NCBI GenBank assembly: GCA_942492905.1
Contig: OW818657.1
Coordinates: 5,704,001-5,768,000, forward strand
Source of the DNA: CAIZWU01 sp942492905
GTDB lineage: Bacteria > Verrucomicrobiota > Verrucomicrobiia > Verrucomicrobiales > V1-33
DNA length: 64,000 nucleotides
Direction: 5' to 3'
Position numbers and translations under genes: made by a program. How positions within the stretch are numbered: the first letter of the stretch is position 1; each line of letters opens with the position of its first letter. Shown here piece after piece: positions 1 to 8,077 of the stretch. Below the pieces are notes generated by a model. That model saw only the letters and a list, made by a program, of their open reading frames with translations. It ran no database searches and was not told the origin of the DNA.

Positions 1-1146
1 TCCTTCCGCCCGGCAGGGCAGCAGGGAAAACGGCGCCACTTGGCTGGCATCGAAGATGGCTCCGGACACCGGCAGCACCTCTGACGATCCGCCCGTCGTC
101 CGCCGGATGGTCCGGGATTGCATCAGCGCGGGGTTCCCTTCCAGGATTCTGCCATCCGGCGCCGTCAGCCGCAGTTCCCGCCAACCAGCGTTCGCAGGGA
201 GAGGGCCCGGCAGACCGGAGATCTGAAGCCGCATGCGGAATTCAGCCCACGGGTATTCCTCATCCAAGGCGAACGATTTCGGCAGGTCGTAGGTGGGAAG
301 GCCGTTCCTCAGACGAAAACCTTCAATCCGGATGTTTGAGGCCCCGATGGGGTTGGCCACTTCGGTCGCGGGAATGGTTTTCTTTTTCGCCACCGGCATG
401 GCCGGCCCCACTGCCAAAAGCACCGCAGGCAACACAATCACCAGTGTCCTCCACCAACGGGCTGGAGTCCGGTGGGATCGGGCCAAGACAAAGGTCATAC
501 TGCCAGCCAGCAGAAGCCATCCTGCGATCACAGGATTTGTGAACGCTTCCTTGGTGCGTTTGAACACCAATTCAATCACTTTCCAAATCTCCGGCTTAAG
601 GGCCATCAACAGGATTGTCGGCGGCATCGTCAACGCGAACCCAAGCGCCACCCGCAGGGGAACCTGCCACCAGTGGCGCACCGTGGCAGCACCCAGGGTC
701 AGGGCCCCTGCCAGCAGCGCATGCCACCACCAGAGGAACTGCGTCCAGGAAATGTCACCCCAGCCATGCGTCACCGCTTCCGGCGGTACACATAAACGGG
801 TCATCGTCCCCCACGCCGCCATCGGCAGGGCCACAAAAAACCCGAGCCCGATCACCAGCTTCACGGCCGCGATGGCAAAACCGCTGGGCGGCCGCGTTTT
901 CCAGAAACCCTCCGATCCCACGGCTGGATCCGTGCTGAACAGATACAACATCATAAAAATCTCCACGCCCGCCAGAATCACCGCCATCGGTTGGCTCCAA
1001 TCCATCCTATCCGGATGAACCGTCAGAATATCCAGATGCAGCCACCCCAGGAAAACGGCATAACAAACAACCAGCAGCGTCCAGATCAGCAGCATGAGGC
1101 GGAAGCGGCGCAGGTCCCAGCAGAGCCAGTGGAGAAAGAGTTTCAT
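1..1146 (-). CDS. ABC-2-type membrane protein, paralogue of its neighbour (C-terminus outside window)
   Basis: The reading frame stays open from the ATG at 1146 to the window edge, giving 382 N-terminal residues. The first 16 residues are identical to those of the gene just upstream in the operon (residues 1-16, key residues W8, W10, R13, R14). Hydrophobic segments follow, and after about residue 265 the protein becomes soluble. The start overlaps the upstream stop as ATGA, which indicates translational coupling. It is the last visible gene of a GntR-ATPase-permease-permease operon, so it is inferred to be a second membrane subunit of the same exporter. The soluble C-terminal part has no family I recognise. 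Confidence 0.75.
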   Translation of the reverse strand, partial: MKLFLHWLCWDLRRFRLMLLIWTLLVVCYAVFLGWLHLDILTVHPDRMDWSQPMAVILAGVEIFMMLYLFSTDPAVGSEGFWKTRPPSGFAIAAVKLVIGLGFFVALPMAAWGTMTRLCVPPEAVTHGWGDISWTQFLWWWHALLAGALTLGAATVRHWWQVPLRVALGFALTMPPTILLMALKPEIWKVIELVFKRTKEAFTNPVIAGWLLLAGSMTFVLARSHRTPARWWRTLVIVLPAVLLAVGPAMPVAKKKTIPATEVANPIGASNIRIEGFRLRNGLPTYDLPKSFALDEEYPWAEFRMRLQISGLPGPLPANAGWRELRLTAPDGRILEGNPALMQSRTIRRTTGGSSEVLPVSGAIFDASQVAPFSLLPCRAEG

Positions 1147-1961
1147 GAAGGGAGAGCGGTGGGGGTGGGAAGGATGAGGGCACCGGAGCGGATGGCGGGA
1201 GGGACGTGGATTGCCCTCGACGCCTCATAACGCTGCGCCAAAGGCCCGATCAGTGTTCCCAGCAGGATCAACAGGGATGGGGCGATCCAAACTGACCACC
1301 GGACCCAGGCCGCCGCATGGTGCGAGCGCCGGGCGGACAGGAACAGGCCAGTGCCTGCCACCAACCACAGGCAACTGACGATGGAATATTCCGTTAGACT
1401 TCCGCCAGCAGCGGACTTCATGGAGGCCAATCCCAGGAGCGGCGGACCCACCAGGCTCAGCACGAGGGCGAGGCCCAGACCGGTGAGAATCCGGACCGTG
1501 GCGCCCGCAGTCGTTTTGACAGCCGCAGCCCCAAGAGCGACGAGTCCCAACAGACGCAGCTGGAAGCCTTCAAGGATTTGCCAGCCAGGGGATGCCCCCA
1601 GGCGGCCGACGGGAACCGCCAAGGCATGAAGCCCCAGGGGCAGGAGCACAAAAGCCGTCAGGGCGATTCCGATTTTCGCAGCGGCCACGGGCAGTCCTGG
1701 GGCCGGACGGGTCTTCCAAAAGACGTCGGTTCCCACCACGGGATCAGCGGTCAGCACATGCAGCATGCCAAATACCTCCACAATGACGACACCCGTCGTC
1801 AGGAACCATACCGTTCGGGCCAGATCAGGGTCCCACCTTACATTTTCCGGATTCAGCCACCAGATCAAAACCGCGTAGCCGACCACCAGAACCGTCCAGC
1901 CGAGCAGCAGAATCCGGAACCGGCGCAGGTCCCAGCATAACCAATGAAGGAAAAGTTTCAT
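1143..1961 (-). CDS. ABC-2-type transporter membrane subunit
   Basis: This 272-residue protein has about six hydrophobic segments and no soluble domain, as expected of the membrane half of an ABC-2 exporter. Its start overlaps the stop of the ATPase gene by 4 bp and its own stop overlaps the next gene by 4 bp, so the three genes are translationally coupled. The arrangement GntR regulator, ATPase, tandem membrane subunits matches the Bacillus Ytr-type exporters known from family knowledge. The substrate cannot be read from the sequence. N-terminal identity with the next gene indicates a tandem duplication followed by divergence. Confidence 0.75.
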   Translation of the reverse strand: MKLFLHWLCWDLRRFRILLLGWTVLVVGYAVLIWWLNPENVRWDPDLARTVWFLTTGVVIVEVFGMLHVLTADPVVGTDVFWKTRPAPGLPVAAAKIGIALTAFVLLPLGLHALAVPVGRLGASPGWQILEGFQLRLLGLVALGAAAVKTTAGATVRILTGLGLALVLSLVGPPLLGLASMKSAAGGSLTEYSIVSCLWLVAGTGLFLSARRSHHAAAWVRWSVWIAPSLLILLGTLIGPLAQRYEASRAIHVPPAIRSGALILPTPTALPS

Positions 1962-2890
1962 GCTGGGAGGGCGTTGGATGATCCGGCCACGGGATGGGCT
2001 TCGGTATGGCGGAGGTAGTCGATGTAGTAGCGGCTCAGGCCGGGCGGGCGGATGGTCAGACTTCCCGTATCCGGCCAGCGGGAGTGGATGGCGGCGGCGA
2101 GGGCCGCTTCGTCAGGCACCACGGCGGCCGTGAAGGTGATCCCGTGGGGACTGGTGACAGGATTCCACCAATCGGCCGGGAGATCAGCGGGCAGCTGGGG
2201 CGTGGCAGTGAGGAAGCTGACTTCGCGGGCGTGGGTGAGGAGGTCGTCGATGTTGCCGTGTAGGCCGAGGCGGCCGTGGTCAAGGACCCCGATGGTGTCA
2301 GCGAGGCGCTCCACTTCGCCGAGGTCGTGGCTGGATAGGAAGACCGTGCGTTCGCCTTCGCCAAGGAATTCGATAAGCGCATCCAGCAGATCCTGACGCA
2401 TCACACTGTCGAGTCCGCTGAAGGGTTCGTCGAGGACGAGCACGTCCGGGCGGTAGCAGAGGGCGCCGAGAAACGCGGCCTTCATGCGCTGGCCGCGGGA
2501 GAGGCGGTCCAGGTGCTGGGTCATGGGCAGGGCGAAAAGTTTGACGAGGCGCTGCGTCAAGACCTCATCCCACGTGGGATACATGGGTTTGAGGAAACGG
2601 AGGAATTCGTCCACCCGCATCCAGTCAGGGAGGCGCTGGTTTTCACTGACATAACCAAGGCGCTGGCGGTGTTCCGGGCGGAGCTTCGCGGCCGGAACGC
2701 CGAAGAGACGGGCTTCGCCGCGGGTGGGAAGCAGTAGATCCAGCAGGAGCTGGATGGTGGTGGTCTTGCCAGCGCCATTCCGCCCCATCAAGGCAAAGAC
2801 GCTGCCGGGGACGATGTCGAGCGTGAGGTCGCGCACGGCTTCGGCACCGGCGCGGTATTGCTTGGTCAGGGAGCGGAGTTGGATGGACAT
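1958..2890 (-). CDS. ABC transporter ATP-binding protein (YtrB-like)
   Basis: A 310-residue ABC ATPase. It has Walker A GRNGAGKT at residues 36-43, an ABC signature of the form LSRGQ, Walker B ending VLVLDEP, and a switch histidine in SSHDLGE. About 80 C-terminal residues follow the nucleotide-binding domain, as in drug or cell-envelope exporters of the CcmA/YtrB class. The open frame continues upstream to 3058, but that stretch lies inside the GntR gene in another frame. The ATG at 2890 opens directly on the first domain strand and is preferred. It powers the two membrane subunits downstream. Confidence 0.93.
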   Translation of the reverse strand: MSIQLRSLTKQYRAGAEAVRDLTLDIVPGSVFALMGRNGAGKTTTIQLLLDLLLPTRGEARLFGVPAAKLRPEHRQRLGYVSENQRLPDWMRVDEFLRFLKPMYPTWDEVLTQRLVKLFALPMTQHLDRLSRGQRMKAAFLGALCYRPDVLVLDEPFSGLDSVMRQDLLDALIEFLGEGERTVFLSSHDLGEVERLADTIGVLDHGRLGLHGNIDDLLTHAREVSFLTATPQLPADLPADWWNPVTSPHGITFTAAVVPDEAALAAAIHSRWPDTGSLTIRPPGLSRYYIDYLRHTEAHPVAGSSNALPA

Positions 2891-2927
2891 GGCGGGCGGA
2901 GGTTGAGTTTTAAAAATCGGCAGGCTG

Positions 2928-3308
2928 TTAGTCGTTGAAGCGGTCCCAGTGGTCCTGGAGGGCGGCGTGGAGATCGGCGGGGTCGAGGCGCAGCTGGCGG
3001 GCGCGCAGCACCAGCGCTTCCAGGGCCTCGTCCAATTGGGCGGCACGTCCGGCCGCATCCGGCTCCGGGCGTTCGCAGACGCGGTTGCCGATCCCGGGAA
3101 TGGTTTCCACCAATCCTTCGGCCTTCAGGGCCGTCAGGGCCTTTTGCACCGTATTGGGATTGATGCGGAGGGCGGCCGCGATTTCCCGCACGCTGGGGAA
3201 GGCATCCCCAGGCTTCAACTCCCCGGAAATAATCGCCTTCCGCGCCGCATAGAGCACCTGCTCGTAAATCGGCGACCCGAACTTCAGGTCGATGGCGAAC
3301 AGGTTCAT
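2928..3308 (-). CDS. GntR-family transcriptional regulator, YtrA subfamily
   Basis: This 126-residue protein has an N-terminal winged-helix domain (residues about 10-75) with the GntR hallmarks PIYEQ, PSVRE and NPNTV. The C-terminal tail is only about 45 residues, which is the short effector-less form of the YtrA subfamily. It is the first gene of the ABC exporter operon, 37 bp upstream of the ATPase. A perfect palindrome covers its promoter at 3312-3338, so autorepression of the whole operon is the likely mode. The inducer is unknown. Confidence 0.93.
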   Translation of the reverse strand: MNLFAIDLKFGSPIYEQVLYAARKAIISGELKPGDAFPSVREIAAALRINPNTVQKALTALKAEGLVETIPGIGNRVCERPEPDAAGRAAQLDEALEALVLRARQLRLDPADLHAALQDHWDRFND

Positions 3309-3311
3309 GAC

Positions 3312-3338
3312 AGCTGTATTACACGAAGTAATACAGCT
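3312..3338 (-). promoter_or_regulatory. Predicted GntR operator, perfect 11-bp inverted repeat
   Basis: AGCTGTATTAC (3312-3322) and GTAATACAGCT (3328-3338) form a perfect inverted repeat with a 5-bp spacer. It lies 3 bp from the GntR start codon and covers the predicted -10 box and spacer of the operon promoter. Position and symmetry fit a YtrA-type operator. Confidence 0.75.
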
Positions 3339-3344
3339 TGACCA
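3316..3344 (-). promoter_or_regulatory. Predicted promoter of the GntR/ABC operon
   Basis: On the minus strand TGGTCA (3339-3344), a 17-bp spacer and TAATAC (3316-3321) resemble a sigma-70 promoter. Only 7 nt separate the -10 box from the ATG at 3308, so the transcript would begin at or next to the start codon and be leaderless. Confidence 0.45.
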
Positions 3345-3516
3345 GAACTTTCCTGCAAATCCTTCGGCACCGTCATTTCTGCCGGACGGATGAACCGGTC
3401 CTGAACGGCTTCTCCCACCCCAGGGATTTACAATCCAAAGAATTATCCTGCCGTTTCGTCAGTGATTCCCTTCCGCCTCCGGCAGCGGATCAACTCAGCA
3501 ATACCATCGCGCGCCC

Positions 3517-4320
3517 CTACCGCAGAATAAAAGGCTGCCCCATCTCCTTCAGTAGTTTCTTTTCTTCCGACAGATAAATATCACCCAAGCGGGCCAATCC
3601 GCCACTATCATGAAACTCCTTCAGGAAAGCATTGACCTCGGCCCGGAGCGCGTCGTTCCCCTTCCTGATGCCAATGGCCCAAGCCTCTTCGACAAAGGGT
3701 TCCAGAATGGCGCGGGTGGTAGCCGCATTGGCCTGACAATATTTGTAGATACTGAGTTGATCGTAGAGGAAAGCATCCGCCCGGCCCTGGGCGACTTCCA
3801 AGGCACAGGTGGCTTCGCCATCAAGGGCGTTGACGGTGGCTCCGGGCAAATTGGCGCGGGCCCAGGTCTCGCCGGTGGTGCCCAGCTTGGCGGCGATGCG
3901 GATGCCAGGCTTTTTCAGGTCTTCCACGCCTTGGATGGGCGAGTCCTTGGCCACCAGCATGGCGAGACCGGTGTGGGCGTAGGGCTCGGAGAAGTCGATG
4001 GACTGGGCACGCTCGGCATTGGCGGTCATGCCGGAGATGATGAGGTCGATCTTGCCGGACTGGAGGGCGGGGATGAGGCCATCGAAGGCGTAACTCTCCA
4101 ACTGGAGGGGGCGGCCGAGTTTTTTGGCGAGTTCCTCGGCCATGCGGACATCGACGCCATCGGGCTCGCCTTTTTCGTTTTTGAATTCAAAGGGAGGATA
4201 GGTCATGTCCATGCCGATGACGAGAGGATCGCCGGGGCCTTTGGCGGTTCCGGCCTGTTTCCCGCAGCCACAGAGTCCGGCACAGGTGAGGAGGGCCAGG
4301 AGCAGAGTTCGTTTTTTCAT
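3517..4320 (-). CDS. Polar amino-acid-type ABC transporter substrate-binding lipoprotein
   Basis: This 267-residue protein begins with a lipoprotein signal (lipobox LCGC, lipidated Cys19). It is followed by a bacterial extracellular solute-binding protein family 3 fold: TYPPFEF near the mature N-terminus, a GVDVRMAEEL stretch and the DLIISGMTAN signature. Binding of a polar amino acid or related small solute in the periplasm is expected. No permease or ATPase lies beside it, so it either works with a distant transporter or is an orphan sensor. The open frame extends upstream to 5091 but that stretch is antisense to the PqiA-like gene; MKKR at 4320 is the credible start. Confidence 0.9.
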   Translation of the reverse strand: MKKRTLLLALLTCAGLCGCGKQAGTAKGPGDPLVIGMDMTYPPFEFKNEKGEPDGVDVRMAEELAKKLGRPLQLESYAFDGLIPALQSGKIDLIISGMTANAERAQSIDFSEPYAHTGLAMLVAKDSPIQGVEDLKKPGIRIAAKLGTTGETWARANLPGATVNALDGEATCALEVAQGRADAFLYDQLSIYKYCQANAATTRAILEPFVEEAWAIGIRKGNDALRAEVNAFLKEFHDSGGLARLGDIYLSEEKKLLKEMGQPFILR

Positions 4321-4458
4321 AGAGAAGAGGAGTGACGCGGCATCTGACAGCAGACGGCCCGCCAAGGCAAGACACCAAAATCGCCGACGGCAGTCGGTTT
4401 CCCCTCTTCCGGTAAAAATTAACACGCCAGAGCGGGTGAAGACCGCTATTCTCGCACC

Positions 4459-5619
4459 ATGAATTGGAACCGATGGTCCGCCTTTTTTTGCCTGACCGGG
4501 CTCGCGCTCTTTATTCCGGCGATTTTTGTGCCGGCCATGCTGGTGGCCAATGCGATCGACGGGCCGCGCTGGTATTCGGTGTGGAGCGGCATCCGGGAAT
4601 TCTACCGCAGCGGGGAGTATTTCCTGGCGGGGCTGATCGCGTGTTTCAGCCTGGCGTTTCCTCTGGTGAAGTTCACTCTCGGCCTGCTGTGTGCCACCGG
4701 ACGGCGGTTTCTCTCCCCGGCCCGGCGCCAGACCATTGTGACCCTGACCTCGTGGACGGCGAAGTATTCCATGCTGGATGTGCTGGTGATCGCCATGCTG
4801 ATCCTGCTGGTGAAGGTGAACGAATACGTCCGCATCCTCCCCTCGCTCGGGCTCTATCTTTTCTCCGCCGCCATCCTCCTGTCGGCCCTCGCCGGCGCCA
4901 CCCTGAACCGGGCGCTCGCCGCAGAAACCAAGCTGGCCCCGGCCGCCCTCACGCCCCGGCCGCACCTGCGGAAACCCGCGTGGCTGGTCCTGCTCGCGCT
5001 CGCCCTCGCGGCCTCCGTGCACAGTGCCCGGAAGCTGCAGCAGGACGGCGGCGGCACGGTGCAAACCATCGCCCTGACCCGCCTGACACATCGCGGCGAA
5101 CTACGCCGCTCCGTGGAGAAAACCCTCGCCTTGAAGGAACTCATCAAAAAGGAACACGACTTCTTTTCCAAGGACACGGTGAAGCGTCTGATGGAATTTG
5201 GTCAGGCGGTGACGACCGATGCCGGTTGGAAAGCCCCGGAAGCGTGGGTGAGTGTGGAAACCCATGCGGGCCGCACCGTGACCACCAACCACCTCACGCC
5301 GGTCGACTTCGATGACCGCCAGCTGGCCCTCACTTTCACCCTGCCCGAAGGCATCGCCCGACAGGAGATTGCGGTGGTGCGGCTGGTCTCCAACGTGGAG
5401 TTGGCCAAGGTGATCGACGCCCCGATCGAAGAAGAAATCATCCGCCGGGCCGACGACCCCTTCCGCGACTGGACCCGCACCTGGCACGGCCGCATTTTCA
5501 GCCTGGAACTCCAGGGCCCGCCCTCGCCGGACTTCCGGAAAACCCTGACGCAACTGGCGCTGGGAGCCCTGCTCAGCCTGTGGAGCCTGGCCTCCCTCGT
5601 GACGCCGCCGAAGCCTTGA
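4459..5619 (+). CDS. Paraquat-inducible protein A (PqiA)-like membrane protein
   Basis: A 386-residue protein whose first ~160 residues form one PqiA domain: four hydrophobic segments with the family's SMLDVLVIAML-type motif in the third. Classical PqiA has two such halves. Here the second is replaced by one more transmembrane segment near residue 175, a ~170-residue periplasmic-looking region and a C-terminal hydrophobic helix. PqiA proteins work with MCE-domain lipid-transport proteins at the envelope; no MCE gene is visible nearby. It is divergent from the solute-binding gene. Confidence 0.75.
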   Translation: MNWNRWSAFFCLTGLALFIPAIFVPAMLVANAIDGPRWYSVWSGIREFYRSGEYFLAGLIACFSLAFPLVKFTLGLLCATGRRFLSPARRQTIVTLTSWTAKYSMLDVLVIAMLILLVKVNEYVRILPSLGLYLFSAAILLSALAGATLNRALAAETKLAPAALTPRPHLRKPAWLVLLALALAASVHSARKLQQDGGGTVQTIALTRLTHRGELRRSVEKTLALKELIKKEHDFFSKDTVKRLMEFGQAVTTDAGWKAPEAWVSVETHAGRTVTTNHLTPVDFDDRQLALTFTLPEGIARQEIAVVRLVSNVELAKVIDAPIEEEIIRRADDPFRDWTRTWHGRIFSLELQGPPSPDFRKTLTQLALGALLSLWSLASLVTPPKP

Positions 5620-5639
5620 TTTTGGCGCGGAAACCGCCC

Positions 5640-6227
5640 TCAGATCTGACTTCCGATAAACGCCAGCAACTCGGCCCGTCCGGCTCCGGTTTGGGAGGAA
5701 CAACGGAAGACCTCGGGCATGTCGGTATTCCATTCCTTCAAGGCGACCTCGAAGGCCGCGATGTTTTTCGTGACCGCGGAAGGTTTGAGTTTGTCGATCT
5801 TGGTGAAGACGAGCACGTAGGGAACTCCGCAGCCGGCCAGCCAACTGACAAATTCCAGATCGATCTGGTGCGGTTCGTGGCGGGAGTCGATCAGCACAAA
5901 CACGCGGCGGATCACCGGCCGTTTCAGCAGAAAACCGGTGATGATGTCGGCGAATTTCTCCTGGGCGGCCTTGGAGACCCGGGCATAGCCGTAACCCGGT
6001 AAATCGACCAGCCGCCAATTGTTATTGATCGTGAAGAAATTGATCAGCTGGGTGTGCCCCGGCCGGGCGGAGACTTTGGCCAGCCCCTTGCGGTTGGTGA
6101 GCAGATTGAGCAGCGAGGATTTCCCGACATTGGACCGGCCGATGAAGGGGAACTCCGGCAGGCCGGGGGCCGGGCAGGTGGAAACATCAGTGGCGCTGGT
6201 ATCGAAAACGGCGGAAAGGATTCTCAT
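5640..6227 (-). CDS. engB: Ribosome biogenesis GTPase YihA/YsxC
   Basis: A 195-residue single-domain GTPase of normal EngB length. G1 is GRSNVGKSS (residues 30-38), the G2 threonine lies in ARPGHT, G3 is DLPG (75-78) and G4 is TKID (142-145). EngB is needed for late assembly of the large ribosomal subunit. The frame is open upstream to 6350, but that part lies in the intergenic inverted-repeat element. The ATG at 6227 gives the normal family N-terminus. It follows ilvA on the same strand with a structured 136-bp gap between them. Confidence 0.96.
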   Translation of the reverse strand: MRILSAVFDTSATDVSTCPAPGLPEFPFIGRSNVGKSSLLNLLTNRKGLAKVSARPGHTQLINFFTINNNWRLVDLPGYGYARVSKAAQEKFADIITGFLLKRPVIRRVFVLIDSRHEPHQIDLEFVSWLAGCGVPYVLVFTKIDKLKPSAVTKNIAAFEVALKEWNTDMPEVFRCSSQTGAGRAELLAFIGSQI

Positions 6228-6247
6228 GGAAGGGGTCGGGGGGGTAG

Positions 6248-6352
6248 CCGTGGATTTCACCGATGATGCGGAGGTCCGGGGCAGACGGCGCACAAATTGC
6301 GGGCCAGCACGCTCCACTGCCCCGCCATCCGTGTCACCCGTGAAATCCACGG
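6248..6352. repeat. 105-bp element with 13-bp perfect terminal inverted repeats
   Basis: CCGTGGATTTCAC (6248-6260) and GTGAAATCCACGG (6340-6352) are perfect inverted repeats. Inside them GGGGCAG (6278-6284) pairs with CTGCCCC (6317-6323), and the stretches between show further imperfect complementarity. Almost the whole ilvA-engB gap therefore folds as one long hairpin on either strand. It could be a small non-autonomous repeat or a strong transcript-processing structure. Confidence 0.7.
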
Positions 6353-6363
6353 ATCAAAACACC

Positions 6364-7908
6364 TCACCGCCCCATCAACCGGCGGGTCACGTCGTCCTCC
6401 ACCGGGCGGCACTGCCGGTAACCCGGTCCGCGCACCGGCAGGGTGGCGCGGAAGGCTTCCCGCGACGCGGCATCATCAAAGTCCAGGCCGATCAAGGCGC
6501 GGCCGATCCGCTCGCCGGATTGGCGGTAGTTGAAATAACAAAAACTGGCCCGGCCCCGGATCACGGTGTCGAGAAAATCGTGAAGGGCTCCGGCCCGTTC
6601 GTAAAAATCGAGCCGCAGGAACAAGGGAAACGCCAACAACTCCTCCCGCAGCGGGATGGCGCGGAATTGCACATCCACTGCGCCGCTGAGATCCTGCCAA
6701 GCCATGCCGGCGGCTTCGAGACGCTGCGGCAGGGCGGCCACGCTGGCGGGGTCGCTGCCGGTGACCGTGAAGACCGGCCACGCTTCATCGCGGTCGCTTT
6801 TGCCATATTGGAAGTCGGCGATATTCAGGCCGGCAAAACAGCCGTCGAGCAGCGCCAGCATCGCGCCCGGCCGCTCGGGAATGCGCACCCTCACGGTGCG
6901 CGCCGACAGGGCTCCGGCCCCCGTGGACTGCGCGATCACGCCCAGTTGCTGGAAGTCGATATTCGCCCCGCAGAGCACCACCAGCACCCGCTGGCCGATC
7001 CATTTTTCCCGCTCCCGCAGCACCGCCGCGAGACCCATGGCGCCGGACGGCTCGGAGACGGCCCGCAGGCCTTCCCACAGCACCCGCATCGCCTGGCTGA
7101 CCTCCGCATTGGAAACGGTCACCAGCCGGGTCAGGGTTTCGCGGCACACCTCAAAAGGAAGCTGCCCGGCCTGCCGGACCGCGGTGCCATCACAAAACAA
7201 ATCGACTTCTTCGAGGGCCACCGGTTGCCCCGCCGCGAACGCCGCTTTCATGCTGGCCTGGCCCTCGCCTTCCACCCCCACCAACTCAATGCCCGGCCAA
7301 TACGTCTGGAGCCAGCAGGACACGCCTGCGGCCATGCCGCCGCCGCCGATTTGCAGGAAGGCGGCATCAAATGGCCCCTCACCGCTCAGGACCACTTCAT
7401 CCGCCAAAGTGCCCTGCCCCGCCATCACCCGCAGGTCGTCATAAGCATGGATGTAAATCGCGCCCCGCGCGGCCTCATCCTGCCGGGCCGCGACCACAGC
7501 GTCATCGTAGCTGTCGCCGGTGAGCATGATTTCCACCCATTCGCCCCCATGGTGCCGCACCGCCTGCTGTTTCACGACGGGCGACGACCGTGGCATATAA
7601 ATCCGCGCCTTCACTCCCAACTGCCGCGCTGCCAGCGCCACGCCCTGGGCATGATTTCCCGCGGACGCCGTGACCACGCCCCGCGCCCGTTCTTCAGCCG
7701 TCAGCACCGCCATCCGGTTCGCCGCCCCACGCCACTTATAAGCCTTGATCGCGCAGGCGTCCTCGCGTTTCACCCAGATCTCCGGGCCCGGCCCGGGCAG
7801 CACCAACCGCTCCAGCGGCGTGGCCCGGCCAAAACGCTGCACCCGCTCGCGGGCAAAGAGAATTTCCTGCCGCAACCGCCGGGTCAGCGGCATGTCATCC
7901 TGTTCCAT
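6364..7908 (-). CDS. ilvA: Threonine dehydratase, biosynthetic type
   Basis: A 514-residue protein, the usual length of biosynthetic IlvA, which converts threonine to 2-oxobutyrate for isoleucine synthesis. The PLP lysine is K58 in AYKWRGA, the substrate loop is SAGNHAQG (82-89) and the phosphate-binding glycine loop GGGG lies at 188-191. About 190 C-terminal residues form the two ACT-like regulatory domains found in isoleucine-inhibited enzymes. The ATG at 7908 is preceded by AGGGGA at good spacing. The open frame upstream to 8148 overlaps another gene's end and is rejected. Confidence 0.95.
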   Translation of the reverse strand: MEQDDMPLTRRLRQEILFARERVQRFGRATPLERLVLPGPGPEIWVKREDACAIKAYKWRGAANRMAVLTAEERARGVVTASAGNHAQGVALAARQLGVKARIYMPRSSPVVKQQAVRHHGGEWVEIMLTGDSYDDAVVAARQDEAARGAIYIHAYDDLRVMAGQGTLADEVVLSGEGPFDAAFLQIGGGGMAAGVSCWLQTYWPGIELVGVEGEGQASMKAAFAAGQPVALEEVDLFCDGTAVRQAGQLPFEVCRETLTRLVTVSNAEVSQAMRVLWEGLRAVSEPSGAMGLAAVLREREKWIGQRVLVVLCGANIDFQQLGVIAQSTGAGALSARTVRVRIPERPGAMLALLDGCFAGLNIADFQYGKSDRDEAWPVFTVTGSDPASVAALPQRLEAAGMAWQDLSGAVDVQFRAIPLREELLAFPLFLRLDFYERAGALHDFLDTVIRGRASFCYFNYRQSGERIGRALIGLDFDDAASREAFRATLPVRGPGYRQCRPVEDDVTRRLMGR

Positions 7909-8006
7909 GATTTCCCCTGCGCCACCGGCTCCGGTCACGCAAGAGCATAACCAGAGCGGCCCGGCCTTTCCCCACGGCAGCGCCAGCGACCCGTCATGAC
8001 GGCCTT

Positions 8007-8045
8007 CCCTGGAACCACGGCACTGGAAGCGCCGTGGTTCCGGGG
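8007..8045. repeat. Strong intergenic hairpin between ilvA and the TerB-like gene
   Basis: The arms at 8007-8021 and 8031-8045 share a perfect 11-bp core (GGAACCACGGC / GCCGTGGTTCC), extended to 15 bp with one G-T wobble, around a 9-nt loop. No T-tract follows on the minus strand, so an intrinsic terminator is unlikely. It would lie in the untranslated region between the two minus-strand genes. Confidence 0.6.
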
Positions 8046-8077
8046 GGATCAGCAGTTTCCGCAATACAGTAGCGGAG

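Noticed and set aside
2891..3058. N-terminal extension of the ABC ATPase
   Set aside because: It overlaps the GntR gene in another frame. The ATPase fold begins directly at the ATG at 2890.
4321..5091. N-terminal extension of the solute-binding lipoprotein
   Set aside because: The extension is antisense to the PqiA-like gene and would bury the lipoprotein signal that starts at 4320.
6019..7950. 643-codon open frame antisense to engB and ilvA
   Set aside because: It lies over two conserved enzymes with intact motifs and has no recognisable family.
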